Notes: generated by a model from the sequence alone, not told the origin. A stretch of DNA of 64,000 nucleotides from Tricholoma matsutake (GCA_026075535.2 AP026547.1:6324001-6388000), one strand, 5' to 3'; shown: positions 1 to 12,106, counted from the first letter of the stretch. Program-made: numbers and translations.

Positions 1-19
1 TCTCATCCTCATAATCTTC

Positions 20-250
20 TTAGAGTCTTCTGGCTGCCGCTCGTTTCCTTGAGGAGATCTTGTGGTTGTGGCGGTCCTTGGCATTGAGATAGTTGGGGTC
101 CTGGTCAAACTCCGGCTGGTACACATGCACGGCATACTGCTTGCAGACATCGCATCTGCACCAATGAACCACAATGCCCAAATGAGCATCATTCATCCAT
201 CCCTTGGTATGATCTCTCTTGTCCTCTTGTCCTAGTCTCCTTTCGCCCAA
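20..250 (-). pseudogene. Element A accessory ORF, N-terminal fragment
   Basis: This short frame lies downstream of the integrase on the same strand. It matches the accessory ORF of element B around a motif containing HLGI-V-VH, two Cys as CxxC, then K, Y, H, YQ, EF and QD. The match across two diverged copies shows the region was once protein-coding. Just upstream (roughly 280-400) a short segment containing CCTCGAGCCTTGCAGTTC is duplicated; B has one copy at the equivalent place. The rest of the ORF lies before the window. The function is unknown; the CxxC plus His spacing could bind a metal, which is inference only. Confidence 0.6.
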
Positions 251-599
251 GGTTGGTGAAAGGGCTCATCCTCGGTTGTCTCTCCTCGAGCCTTGCAGTT
301 CAAGTTCTCGCTCCCTTGGTCTCAAGCTGCAAGGCATGAGATCCCTTTCTCATCGCCTCGAGCCTTGCAGTTCAAGTCCTTGTCCTCTTTCCCTATTCCT
401 AATATTATCATCCCTCCCCCTTGGAGACCAACCATCAGTCTCCTGGTTGCTGTCACCCATGGGATTGTCACTGAAGATAGAATTTCCCCCCCATGAACGC
501 TATGGGAGGCTGAAGAGAGAAAAAAATTTAATCTCTACCTGTCTTACTGTACAGTTTTGGAGTCTGAAATGCCACGTCTGTGTGTCGGGCTTCCTCTTC

Positions 600-3500
600 T
601 AAACCAAGTCACTTACCAGCCTGAGTGCATGCAGCTGCATGCTTGGGCAGATCCATCCAGTCCATGGCACCAACAAGGGCCAAGTATCCATCCAAGGCTG
701 CAAGTTCATTGCAGACACTCAGTGGCTCTCAGGTTGACTCACCCAGACTCCACTTTACCAGCAACTCCAGAGCATGGCCCTTCCATCGATGGGACATGAT
801 TTCCTCAACATACCATTCGGCATTGTCAGGGGTGCCAAAGTCATAAGGGTCTGGGCTATGCTGGTTGGGGAACACGGCATCATCATTGGCATGGTAGGGG
901 CATAACAGGCTCACATGGAACTGGTTATGCACTCTCCTCCATCATAGCTCATCTGGATGTTCCAAGTCATAGTTGGACTTCTCGGGCATGCATAGTAGGA
1001 CCTTATAAAGCCTAGTGTTGCCATGGCTCGATCCACATTTTTTGCTATCTTGGGAAATAAATTATGTAAAATCACTAAAATATTGAGCTAGATCCCATCA
1101 AAAGCTGAGCCATTTCAAAGCCACTGAAATATCTCAGGAACCGCTTCTCCGATCGCTTAGAGTTGGCAGGAGAGCCCTCAGCTTTTGATGGGATCTAGCT
1201 CCTCAAATATTTTAGTGATTTTACATAATTTATTTCCCAAGATAGCAAAAAATGCGGCTTGAGCTATGGCAACACTAATAAGGCCTCACAAACTTGGGCA
1301 GTAGCTTATTGGTGCATCCCTTAGGCATTCTAAGGCTCTTAGTGGACAGGTACACTAGATCCCCTGGGTTGATCTTAAGCTTCTCTCGCCTATGCTGTTT
1401 GGTGTAGTGTCATTGGAACACTCATTCCACGATAATGCTATCATGAGCCATTGCCATGTTGCAAAGCACATCCATGGCAAATGTTTGTATGCCTGGAGGG
1501 ATTCACTTGGGCAATGGCAGTTCCCTCATCATCCAGGGAAGAAACCCATAGTTGATCTCAAAAGGAGCTATTCCTGTGGCATGATTAATGGTCAAGTTGA
1601 TCGCGAACTCCACCAATGCCAGAAACTTGACCCAGTCCTTCTGGTTGGAGGCCACAAAGGTTCATAGGATCTGGGCAATGGAGTGGTTGGCTTGTTCCAT
1701 TGCCCCATCAGTTTGGGGATGAAAGGAGGTGGACATAAGAAGCTTCACCTCCAATATGTGATATACCTCTCTCCACCAACGAGAGGTGAACTTGGAGTCT
1801 CAATCTGAAACTATAGATTCCAGTAGACTGTGCAAGTGGACTATCTCTTTAACAAACAATGACAACAAATCTGTCACCATAGTGGTGGTATTCACAGGCA
1901 CCAAGTACACCATGGATGTTAGTCGACACAGGACGACCCAGAGATAATTGAACCCTTCTGACTCAGGAAATGGACCCACAAAGTCCATACCAATCAACTC
2001 CCAGGGCTGGAGGGGCACAGGGAGGGAGTGAAGCTTGCCTCGGGGGAAAGTGTACTCCCCCTTGGACTGAAGGCAAGCCTGACACAAATTGCAGAACTGG
2101 TTGATTTTGTACTGCAAGTGTGGCCACCAGTACCATTGTCATATATATTCAGACATTTTCACTGGTCCAAAGTGACTGACAATGCAGTGAGCTTGGTTGA
2201 CTATTTGGCTGTGCAAGGTACTGTCCTTCGAGGGGGCAGAAGGAACACAGAGGATCCCAACTCCTCCCCTGTTCTTCATCCACACCAGCCCGTCCGACAT
2301 CTCAAAACCTGGATGATCTCTGGGTTTCTTAATGATCTTGCTGAAGAGCTTGTCCTGGGCATACCCCACTCGGATATCTTCATCCAATGGGTCAGGCTCA
2401 GACAAGTGGACCATCAGATCAGTCCCCGATGCCAACGAGTCATAGACCATTGGATTATTGCCCCTGTCAGAAGCAGGGGGAATGTCGCCTTCTTCAGGAT
2501 GATCTGCCATCATGGCAGCCACCTGCTTCCACTCTTTGATCCTTTCTCGAAGAGCGGTTAAGTGCTCCTTCACCTGTTTAGCCTGAGCATGGGCCAACTG
2601 GGTCTCAATCACCCTGTTCTTGATTTTGAGGTGCCTTTCCCAAGGAAGGTCCTCATGCTTGCATCAGCAAACACATAATGTTGCACCAGAGGGGCCTCAT
2701 CCCAGTTATCAAACCGGTAGTAACATGATAGAGTGTCAGCCACCTTGTTAAGGTTTCCCTTGATATACTGTATATCAAAATCAAACCGAGACAAGTATTG
2801 CATCCATCGCATCTGCCTAGCTGATAGGCCATGCTGCATCTGGAAGAACTCCAGAGCCTTATGGTCAGTTACCACATGGAACCTTCAACCTATTAGCTTA
2901 TCTTCCTACTTAATCCCTCAAGAATAGCTATGGTCTCATGCTCAAAGGTACAATAATTCCTTTGAGCATCTGAAAACTTCTTGGATAGAAAACTGGCCAG
3001 ATGACAATTTTGCCATTCCTTTCCCTGTCCATACATGGCTCCTACCCCAAATACTGATGTGTCACATATTACCCAGATGGGATCTGGGAAGGATGAGTCA
3101 ATGGGTTTCAGGACAGGGGTAGTACAACAAATATCCTTGATCATTTGGAAACATCAATTGCGGATAGGGTGCCATTAGATGGATTGCCCATTCTTCATCA
3201 TGGCAGAGAGTGGGCTTGTATAGGCAGAGATGTCAGGGAGGAAATGGGCCAGGTACTTCACCAGGCCCAAGAAGTGCTGGATCTTGTGGTAGTTATGGAG
3301 GGGGTGTTTTCCACTCCCATATTTGGGCCATCTTGTCACTATCAATGTGAAGGCCCAAGTCGTCAATCATATGTCTGAGACATTCCAGTTTCTCGGCATA
3401 TAATTTGCACTTGTCTGCACAAAGGTACAGGTGGTGTTCCCTCAGCTTGTTGAAGACAAGCTTGAGGTGCTGCTGATGATCTTCTATGGTCTCGCTGAAC

Positions 3501-5000
3501 ACAAAGGTGTCGTCCAGGTATACATGGACAAAGAGTCCTATGTATTCTCAGAAGATGGAATTCATTAGCTGCTGGAAGGTGAAAGGGGTGTTGCGGTCCC
3601 CTTGCTGCATTACCAGACTTTTGAACACCCCTAGCACTGTCATGAAGGCAGTTTTCCATATATCTCCTGGTTTGACTGTGACTTGTTTGTAGGCATCGAA
3701 AAGATCTATCTTCGAGCAATACTTGGCTCAAGCCATGTCCAGGCATATGAGGTCCTGGTCAGAGAAGGGAGTGACGTTCTTGATGGTATTGTCATTCTGT
3801 TTCTTAGCATTGACCACTGTTCAAATGGCATTCTTTTTGGGAATGACTAGCATCGGAGCAGCCTGCTCTGCTTGAGCTGGTCGCTACCATCCCACATGGC
3901 AATACTTTTCAATTTTCTCAGTGAGGGGTTGCCTCATCAAATCTGGACATTGTGGCAAGTGGTAATTATACTGCTTGCCTTCGTCCACCAAGGGAATTTG
4001 GTGGTTAATCTCCCTCATTGGGGGAGGTCTTTCTGGAATGCCTTGCAGGATATCCTTGCAGGTGGCGATCCACTCCCTTCTCAGGCATGGAATATCTTTC
4101 TTCTCTAGTGGTCCCTTGTCCCTAGCCTTGGAGGCCAAATCATCACAGATAGCAAAAAGAGCCTCATTCAAGTCGCTCAGTTGCTGCTCCAAGAGCACCT
4201 CAGGAATAGTGGGGTCTTCCTGGCCCACTCCAAAATTTGGGCCATCCAGGAAGCAGTCTCTGGTGAACTCTTCAACTAGTTCATCCCAATCCCCAGAGTC
4301 CTCACAATCACTATCGGGCTCTGAATATGTCGGTTGGGATGGGATATAGTCTTCCTTGTCCAGTCCCAACAGTATGGGATCAGATAGTCCTAATCCCTCC
4401 CTAGAACATGGACAATCCATGTCCCATTCCTCTTCTATTCTCATGGATCTTTGCTCTACCGATGGAGGTTGAGCAGAAAGCAAACAGGGTCCCAGTTTGT
4501 CTGGGTCCCTCACAGGCCGGGCAGAGGCTCGAGGGCCACCGTCTAGTCATTCAGCCTGAGAGGGCTGAATCCTCATGGCATACCATCTTACCTGGCAGAA
4601 GGTGCTCTCACTTTTGACAATGGTGGACACTGCCTTTCCCTTCAAGCACACTTCATTGTGTTTGAAGTCTAGAATTATCCCATACTTTCTCATGAACACC
4701 ATCCCGATGATCGTGTCATACCTATCAAGGTTGACCACATCAAAGTAATGATCACCCTGAAGATCTTGAAGTTCAAAGTCGGAAAATAATCCAAAATTAA
4801 TTTTGGATCTACTCCCTACTATCCCAACTGCAGAGGTATGGGCTCCTCAAGTTCATGCACCTTGAGATTGGCTGACACTGTGAATTCAAAAGACACAGAG
4901 TCAGAGGTGCAACCAGAGTCCAACAGAACATTGGCCTCTAGGCTGTGGATCCTCATTCGAATCATGAAGCACCAATTATTCTTTTCAGTGTGAGGAGGAC
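600..5000 (-). pseudogene. Element A pol (protease-RT-RNase H-integrase-chromodomain)
   Basis: Fragments in several frames add up to a pol polyprotein. The protease with its LDSGCT motif is near 4930. Reverse transcriptase covers about 3300-3950 with YLDD intact near 3510-3530. An RNase H segment ending in the VVTDHKALEFF-like stretch is near 2850. Integrase covers about 1290-2560, with MDFVGPF near 1975 and the VSD aspartate near 1800. A chromodomain-like tail (EEIMSHRWKGHALEL) is at about 729-870. Multiple TGA stops and frameshifts make it non-functional as a gene. The MITE at 1013-1277 cuts the integrase C-terminal region. Confidence 0.88.
1013..1277. mobile_element. 265-bp fold-back MITE, hAT-like
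   Basis: The two halves are near-perfect inverted repeats of about 100 bp, starting TAGTGTTGCCAT and ending ATGGCAACACTA, around a central loop of roughly 60 bp. It is flanked by the 8-bp direct repeat ATAAAGCC / ATAAGGCC (1005-1012, 1278-1285; one mismatch). The 8-bp duplication and the TAGTGTTG terminus fit the hAT superfamily. It interrupts element A's integrase region, so it is younger than A. It has no coding capacity. Confidence 0.85.
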
Positions 5001-5499
5001 GAGAAATCTTCTTGGTTGACTTCCTCTGAGGTTGGATCGTATTGGAGGAGAGGGTTCTCCTATTACTCCCATTCGATCCCAGAGAGAAGATGAGGGTGTC
5101 ATTTTCCAATCCTCTCCCTCTTCGACCAAGAGGGAGTTCCCACTTGAGGGATCCTGGATGTCAAGGCTCTCCTCTTCATCTTCATCTTCTGAGTCAGACA
5201 CTGACTGCATTGAGGGGCAAACATTAGAGTCGTCTTCTGGGAAATCATGTTCAACCAGTTCCCAAATGGAACTGAATAGCTTGTGATCCTCGCTGTCACT
5301 CCTGCTGGTCTCATACTCTGAGGTTAAAGGGTACAATTCCCCCTCAGAGCTGTATTGTGACCCCAGGACCTGGTCTTCCTGGTCTTTGGAATTGCTGTGA
5401 GCAGCCGCCAACCATTCCTCCCCATGGCTATGACTATCCTGGGGAGGATCATTAGAGGGGGTGTCTGTCTCCTCTCTGGTGGCATACATTCTACCTGGC

Positions 5500-7650
5500 T
5501 TAGGCTGTGGCGAGCCTGGGTGTCCATGATTCTCTGGACACTTCAGGTCAGTGGAGTAATGACCCTTTCCTCTCTATCCTCTTTGAATGAGAGGGGGGGT
5601 CATAATGGGAAGATTGCTCTCCTGCTGGGGGAGAGCATTGTTCTACTGGTGTACACTCAACTTCCTTGGAGGGAGCCCCAGCATACTGTTGTGAGGGGTG
5701 ATCTCAATTCCTTTGGTGGTCAGTTTGCTAGGGATTATCCTTAGGGCAATTGCCTGGGCATTCAAAGGTAGGCTCAGGCTTAGAAGGAAGAAGGGTTGGC
5801 TTGGGTTTGGTCATTTCCTTGTTCAAGGAGAGCACCTCTACCATCTGCCTTTGCTCTTGATACCTCTTCTTCTTGCGGAGGATCTCCTCAGCTTCCTTGG
5901 CATAATACAATAGGGTTTGGGTAGAACTGGCCTCAGCTGAGCATCCTTTGTCGAAGATGAAGGATACCATGGAACTAGACATCCCAGAAAGAAGCTGGGT
6001 CTTAAACATAAACCTATCTGGAGCACAGATCATCCTGGTCACATAACGCTCCAGGCAGTGATAATAACTCATAACCCCTTCCCCGGCGTTGTATTTGACT
6101 CGAGAGAAGTTTTCAGCAGCATTGTGAGTGGCATGGTCATGGATAAACTGGTCATAGAGCCCAGTGATCACATCCTTGAACACCCAGGATGCCCAGTGAT
6201 GGTACACTCCATTGATGTTGTCCTCGAACCAAGCCAAGGCCACGCCTTCAAGGTACATTCTGGTGTACTCTATGTGTTCCAAATTTTTCTCGGGACCACA
6301 TATTCTCCCCACCTTCATCCATTGCAGCAGGGAGTTGAGCCAACACTCAAACACCTCAGTGTCATCACTTCCTCCATAATTAGAAGGATTGGGTACACAG
6401 AGACCATTCTTTTTATCCATTGGGGGGTCCAAGGACACCGCAACTTTGTTGTCAATCTGTTTGTGGAACTTGGAGTGCATGGCCTTCCAAATATTTGGAG
6501 GGATGTCAATTACCCTTGTCTCGATACGAATCGAGTTCCCAGGTATAGCTTCATCATTTGTAGTAAGTACCAGATTGGGTATCCAGGGACTCGCAGGCCC
6601 TGGATCGACCTGAAGGAGTATTCCTGGATGGAGTCCCTTCAGGAGCTGTTTGCGACCTTGATCGTCAAGGACCATGTCGAAGGAAGCTAGTGCCTTTGAC
6701 CTCATCCTCCTCATCAGTGGATGGGAAGGATTGATCATTGTCATTGCTATCCTCGTTGCTGTTGGAGGACCCTCCTCTACTGTCCCCATCATATTCAGGG
6801 TCTCCATCTGGTGAGGGGGCCTAGTTGCCTTGGTCCTCACGAGCATTCCCTCCCAATGAGGGTGGTGAAGAATGATCCTCAAAGGGATATCAGTAGGCTG
6901 TCCCTCCCATAGGGCAGCATTGTGGAACCATTGGAGGGCGACCTTGCTAGCCCCATTGTAGTGCACCAATTTTTTGGAGGCAGATGGGGTGATAGGCACT
7001 GGATTTTCTCGCTGGGAGTACCTGCAGTGAGAAGAGGTATTCCCCTGGGGTGGGGGAACACTAGTTGAATAGAGACGTTCCTCAGCCTCTTGGTGGATCT
7101 GAGCCAAAAAGCCTTTGGCCATCTCGAGGAGGTTCCTCGAGAATTCAGATGGGTCATAACTGATCTGTCCAGAATAAAAGTTGAACAGGTTCTGCACCTG
7201 CTCAGCAAACTTGAGAGTGTCCCTCTCCTCATTAGCAGGAGGGGAGTAATGAACAGGGAGCTTATCTCCTTGTCATCGCTGCCTGGTTTTCTCATCCATG
7301 GGAGTGGGCAAGCCAGAATCACCAGTGGGGGTTCATTGCTGATGAGGGGAACCAGATCCATGGCTAGAGGTCTGCAAAGGTGAAGGAGTAACTTCCTTGG
7401 GTATTCATTTCCTCCGAGGACTAGTTGGGGGTCCCAGAAGGGAAGCATGCACTCGAGCTGTCACTTTGTCAACCTCCTGGCCACAGCTATTATGAACATC
7501 TTTGGTCTCCTGGGTGGGGGTTTGATCTCTCTCTGGGGGGTTGGTACCTGGGGGCTCTGGGCCACCAGTATCCGTTACCAAGAGTGAATTTTCTGCCCTG
7601 GTTTTACTTTGGGTCTTCACCGTCTTACTCTTGGTCTTGGCAAAAGACAT
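5500..7650 (-). pseudogene. Element A gag
   Basis: The gag starts with an ATG at 7650 (MSFAKTKSK), shifts frame, then continues as a long frame from 7197 to 5728. It matches element B gag over the capsid-like region (EYTRMYLEGVALAWFED, FIFDKGCSAEASST) and the basic stretch KKKRYQE. An acidic segment with repeated Ser-Asp-Glu follows at about 4990-5490, again shared with B. B retains a CCHC zinc knuckle at the equivalent of about 5530-5560, whereas A's is damaged. The N-terminal third is frameshifted relative to the remainder. Confidence 0.85.
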
Positions 7651-7826
7651 GAGTTGAAAGAATTATGAGAATCTGTTGCAGTAGTGTCATGTTGAGATTC
7701 AAATGAACTGTTGCCAGTAGCGTCAGGGTCAAATTTGATGTTACAGCACGAATGATGGATGTTTGTGAAGAGCAAAGTCGAGCAAAGATTTTTAAATATA
7801 CAAGTTTGAGTGTTATATAAAAAAAG

Positions 7827-8860
7827 TGTAGTAAACTGGGGGTTAGACCTTAGATTTTCACTCAACAATAACACATATCATGTATATTGTTGTGTAAGTA
7901 AAAAGTCTGTTGATCTAAATTAGTGTTTAAGGGTCCAGTCCAGTTTGGTTTTTTGACCCAAAAATGTAAAGACCGCAACCTAAACCAGTCCAGGACCAAC
8001 CCAGATACTGCTAGAACTGAACTGGACCACCTAGGACCGGTCCTTTCTGGTTAAAAGACCAAAAAAGACTGGTTAAGACTGGTTCAGACCAATGTTTTGT
8101 CATGAAATTTGTCGTGTTAATATAACCCATATGTATCTTATCAAATATTACCTGGACCTTATAACCACTGTACATATGGATAGACATTGTAATTCCCCAT
8201 CATTCAGTCTAACTTTTAAGACATTTTGTCAAGATTTGACTTGGCTATGATCAATATAAAAATACATCTAATGAATGACTCATGCTGAACACCAAGAAAT
8301 GTAATGTGACAACCATAAATTATGTGATGCATAGCATGCATTGACAAATGGTGGGAGTATTATTATACATGTTAGTCCTATGATCATTAATAGAATCAAG
8401 CAAATGATCAACACATGAGTAAGATGAAATGAAAATCAATCTGATACAACAAAATACTCATACAAAAATAGATTTGGTTATATCTTGCTCAATTCTTAAC
8501 CATTTTTTATGAACCAGAGGTCGAATTCGCCGGATTTCATGTGGGAACATGGTACAATATATGTTCCCATGATAAAACTGGTCCTAACCAGTTTAGACCA
8601 GTTTTCTTTGGTTTTACAACATTTTTCAAAATGGAAAGACTGCTAACTAAACTGCAAAAGACCAGTCCATAAATAGACCACTGGTCCAGTCTTTTCCGGT
8701 CCAATTCAGTCCAATTTCGGTCTTTTTTTTGGTCCTATGGACTGGACCCTTCAACACTAATCTAAATATTGAACGACCCTTATAAAGGGTCCAGTTTGAA
8801 GCTATTGACAGGTAAAGTAAATATATGTAAAGACTAGCAAACTAGTCAGCCATCACTACA
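7827..8860 (-). repeat. 5' LTR of element A, interrupted by a MITE
   Basis: The LTR begins TGTAGTAAAC and ends CACTACA, as in the LTRs of element B. Subtracting the 839-bp MITE and its 8-bp duplication leaves about 187 bp against 179 bp in B. The segment CCCTTATAAAGGG, shared with B, lies just right of the MITE near 8779. Identity to the B LTR is visibly low, so A is the older insertion. Confidence 0.85.
7921..8759. mobile_element. hAT-like MITE, 839 bp, copy 1
   Basis: The termini are TAGTGTTTAAGGGTCC and GGACCCTTCAACACTA, flanked by a perfect 8-bp target duplication ATCTAAAT (7913-7920, 8760-8767). A second copy of exactly the same length is at 51815-52653. Subterminal regions hold many copies of GGTCCAGT / ACTGGACC-like motifs, the arrangement expected of hAT transposase binding sites. 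There is no ORF of note, so it is non-autonomous. It sits inside the LTR of element A. Confidence 0.93.
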
Positions 8861-9130
8861 GTGCCCCTCTTCGCTTATAAGACAGCTGATGGCAACTGGG
8901 TGCCCATGACCAAGTCCTGGTTCATGGACCATTGTAATGCAATCTGGGTCGCTGCTGGTCTCCCCTCAATGCCAGGCCATGCCTTTTGCATAGGTGGTGC
9001 CACAGAACTTCTCTTGCAAGGTATTGACCCCAGTGTGGTAGCGATGCAGGGGTGTTGGCTATCCCATGCCTTTCTCAAATACTGTTGTCACATGAGTCCA
9101 TCCTTCCTCTATTCATTTCCAATGCTGTAG
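8861..9130 (+). pseudogene. Tyrosine recombinase C-terminal fragment (decayed)
   Basis: The frame starting at 8861 matches the C-terminal catalytic part of the tyrosine-recombinase/integrase family that is abundant in Agaricomycetes, with its GHAF-IGGATELLLQG block and the following MQG-W and F-KY blocks. The conserved HxxR arginine is Cys (TGC), the GRW arginine is Cys, and the final YWR reads YCC. Each is a C-to-T change, the first two at what would have been CGC. The N-terminal part is absent because element A's LTR abuts position 8860. It is either a Crypton/DIRS-type remnant or a related orphan integrase; I cannot tell which. Confidence 0.65.
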
Positions 9131-9367
9131 ATTCTCACCATGCCTGTGGCCTAGAAGCTTCCATGAACTCTTATGCACGTTGCAATCATGTTCCTATGTC
9201 CTCCAATTAGTTGTTAACTTCTGCATATCTCACATTTTCACTGTGCTTATGTTACTCTTTGTACCCATTATTCATCTTGATGATGCAATTATATTTTCAC
9301 TCGCTCAGCTCCATTTTGGGGTGCCTAGTCTGAAAGCAACTCATCTGTTGTGAGCTTTGCTCCTTCA
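9131..9367. other. Non-coding remnant after the recombinase fragment
   Basis: I see no gene here. The sequence is AT-rich and CpG-poor like the neighbouring repeats, so it is probably old transposon or intergenic sequence. Confidence 0.4.
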
Positions 9368-9644
9368 TGGTATAGTCTCATTCTTCCCCTTCAGACTTCT
9401 TGTCCATTTGTGGGACTGACAAGGCATGCTCCAAAGATTCTGACTGTGACCTTTCCTTTTCTGAAAGATTCGTGTTTTGTCACGTTCTAAAGATGCATTC
9501 TGTCATGTGACCCCTTTGTGTCTCCTGACAGGACTTCTTCAGAATCTTCCCCCAAACCTTGGAAAATCTTATTTGCAATGTGCCAAGTAAATAACATTTT
9601 ACATTGATTCTTCTCACATATAATGAGTGCATCCATACAAAGCT
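9368..9644 (+). repeat. Direct repeat copy 1 (CpG-depleted duplicate of the RAI1 upstream region)
   Basis: This 277-bp segment aligns end to end with 9904-10178, from GGTATAGTCTC to CATCCATACAAAGCT. Where the second copy has CG, this copy mostly has TG or CA. The second copy directly precedes the RAI1-like gene, so this looks like a duplicated and then decayed promoter segment. Confidence 0.85.
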
Positions 9645-9903
9645 GGTGACTCAACATTAGGCCCTGCAAGCTTGTGAGCTGGGCCAAAAATGTTGTGTCC
9701 AGGCTTTGTAAGCACGACATGGTTCTGATGTCTGGTGTGTTCCACCATCAAGCATCCAGCCCATGGCCTGTGTGCTGTAAGAGTTAAGAAGCATGAGAAG
9801 GTGGAACACATCTCCCACTTCTTCTCTCTCACTTCATTCTGGCAGATAGCATCTGCCTCATTTTTTCACCCACCCTCCTCCCATTCTGTCTCTTAGCGTG
9901 CCT
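9645..9903. other. Spacer between the two direct repeats
   Basis: About 260 bp with no recognisable gene. It contains a CT-rich stretch near 9825-9895 and no further copy of the repeat. Confidence 0.4.
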
Positions 9904-10178
9904 TGGTATAGTCTCGTTCTTCCCCTTCAGACTTCTTGTCCATTTGCGGGACTGACAAGGCATGCTCCGAAGATTCTGACCGCAACCTTTCCTTTTCTGA
10001 AAGATTCGCATTTTGTTGCGTTCTAAAAGACGTGTCCTGTCACGTGACCCCTTCGTGTCTCCTGACAGGACTTTTTCAGAATCTTCCCCCAAACCTTGGA
10101 AAATCTTATTTGCAACATGCCAAGTTTACATTGATTCTCCTCGCATATAAGTTATAACGAGTGCATCCATACAAAGCT
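9904..10178 (+). repeat. Direct repeat copy 2, upstream region of the RAI1-like gene
   Basis: This is the CpG-retaining copy of the 9368-9644 repeat. It ends about 140 bp before the start codon at 10315, so it probably carries promoter or 5' UTR sequence of that gene. Retention of CpG here and loss in the other copy suggests this copy is unmethylated or under selection. Confidence 0.8.
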
Positions 10179-10314
10179 CTATGTATCTATGATTATGCAA
10201 GCTGGTTCCCATTTTGGGACAAGGACCCCAGATGTATTCTCTCTCACGGGGGGGATATACCGGCTTTTCCCACCCTGCCGAAAATGCTCGCAGTGACTGA
10301 GAATTGTTTGCGTC

Positions 10315-11891
10315 ATGTCGAAGAGAACATTCTCTGATTTTCGGAGTGAACAGTCCTCAACACCATCTTCGTCGAGGCTCATACCTTCGCCAAAAAAAGC
10401 GAAAACTCTTCCAACTCTTGACCATCCAGACACATCTCAACCACCCAGGCGATCAATACCGTTTCAACAGCCTACGCAGATCATTTCATTTTCATATACC
10501 CCTTCACAAAAACTCGAATTCACAAATTCTGCTCTTCGCTACTTTATTGACCCACCACTGGGTGCAAACCTCGGTTACGGTTATGAGCGGTGGGTGAGGA
10601 AGCCAGAACAGAGAGGCAGGATTGATGGCCTTCTCCAAGCGTTCTCTAAAGCTCGGGATGGCAGTGCTAGTGGCAGCTTGCAAAATGTCGAGGTCGTCGC
10701 CTGGAGAGGTGTCATGACGAGGTGTGCCGCTCCTATGTGCCTCTACTCATTGCAATGACTCTAATGCCGTGCTTGATTGAGAGGATATTAACTTTTCCTT
10801 ACGAAGAAAGGGAAGGGTGGGACTTGAATGTTATGTTTGCGAACGGTGTCATGTACTTTGAAGATCATCTATCGGAAGCACGCCTAAAAGAAAAGTAGAA
10901 CTCGCTTTCACTTATCTTTTATAACTGGATTGATCTTTCAAATGTGCTCTAGGAATGATATGGAGCCACGTCATCGACTTCAAACTTATTATGGCTATGC
11001 ATTTGAATCTTATTGCACTTCGGACAATCATGCGAGAGACACCAAATCTGATGAGCCAGTTGGCTGGGGAGGCAATGTGAATACAAATGTCCAATGGTGT
11101 AGCGTTGTTCGCACGAAGCTAGGCAATACCAGACTGCTTATCGGTGGAGAGGTTGATTGTGTACGAGGTGAATATTGATTTTTGCAATCGGTTCCTGTTT
11201 TCTCACTAGAACTCGTAGGAAAGTACACTGGCCAGACGGATACGTTTGTTGAGCTAAAAACATCTCTGGCAATTCGCGGACCTCACGACGAATCTAAATT
11301 TGAGAAGTACATGAACATCAATTTACCACAATACAATACTTTGCCCATGGTATTTTCTCAGGAAATTGCTGAAGTTTTACTTCCAATCATTTCTGCTTGG
11401 AGTACCGGTAGGCTCAGTGAAATGTGATAATTATCAGAATCCTCTAACTAGGACATCAGGAAATTTTGGTAGGATTTCGCACGTCGTCTGGCATTGTGAC
11501 CACGACGCAGATCTTCAAGACCATTCAAATACCGCGATTGGTACGCGGGAAACCGGGAGCCTGGGATCCACTCGTTTGTTTGGATTGGGGTGACCAATTT
11601 CTGACCTTCCTGAAAGACGCAGTGCGGAAAGAACGTCTCCATTCAGAAAAAGGCGCTCCTGTGTGGCGAGTGAGATTCAGACCTGGAGCTGAAGTGAGCA
11701 TCGTGATGTTGGATGAAGATGAGATCGAGGATGTCGTGGGGGGCGAAGACCGAGTTGGGTTCTTGCCAACGTGGTATTGGGATGAAGTGCACGCGACAAA
11801 CGCCCATATGGGACCACAATCTCAGGGAGTAGAAGATCGTCACGCTACAACTTCAGATGCGCCACCACCGTATGCTGGCTGGCAGATATGA
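10315..11891 (+). CDS. RAI1: RAI1/DXO-family mRNA decapping and exonuclease enzyme
   Basis: Predicted exons are 10315-10721, 10784-10894, 10953-11167, 11210-11306, 11362-11407 and 11460-11891, with five GT-AG introns of about 42-62 nt, giving 435 residues in one frame. RAI1/DXO enzymes remove incomplete or unmethylated 5' caps and stimulate the nuclear 5'-3' exonuclease Rat1. Family blocks seen in order are GYGYERWVRKPEQRGR, the WRGVMT block, TYYGYAFESYCT across an intron, VQWCSVVRTKLG, GGEVDC and VELKTS, then KFYFQSFLLGVP and IQIPRLVRGKPGAWDP. The E-x-D and E-x-K metal-binding motifs (GEVDC, ELK) are both intact. The N-terminus is Ser/Pro-rich with a short basic KKAK stretch, compatible with nuclear location. 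The exon boundaries are my inference from conserved family order and frame. Confidence 0.93.
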
Positions 11892-12106
11892 ATTTACATA
11901 TACAACGTGTAGCACATTCCAGGTGGTTTGCAATGAAATCAAGTCAGTTGATCATTGATCAGATTTACCCCATTTAGCACTCTAGACATTTTGTCTTGGA
12001 TTGGTTTGGACCGAATATAGCCGAATATCCGGCGTAGGAACCGGCTTAAATCCGGCAAGAAGGGAATTGTAAGAGCCTTGTAAGCCGAAAACCGGAATAA
12101 GCCGAT
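11892..12106. other. Intergenic region between RAI1-like and Whi5/Nrm1-like genes
   Basis: No gene is seen. The stretch near 12010-12100 has several CCGAATA/CCGGC repeats with dyad character that may belong to the promoter of the following gene. Confidence 0.5.

Larger units (their letters stand above)
1..8860 (-). mobile_element. Ty3/gypsy LTR retrotransposon A (degenerate, 3' end outside window)
   Basis: Reading the minus strand from 8860 downward gives LTR, gag, protease, reverse transcriptase, RNase H, integrase, a chromodomain-like tail and the start of an accessory ORF, the usual Ty3/gypsy order plus an extra gene. Every domain has a close counterpart in element B (22168-32203), so A and B are one family. 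All coding parts are broken by stops and frameshifts. The upstream LTR (7827-8860) is present; the other LTR must lie before position 1. A 265-bp MITE (1013-1277) and an 839-bp hAT MITE (7921-8759) inserted later. A appears to have landed in a tyrosine-recombinase sequence whose remainder starts at 8861. Confidence 0.93.

Noticed and set aside
2028..7383. Plus-strand frames such as 2028-2561 and 6058-6690
   Set aside because: Mirror images of element A's gag-pol, which has clear family motifs on the minus strand.
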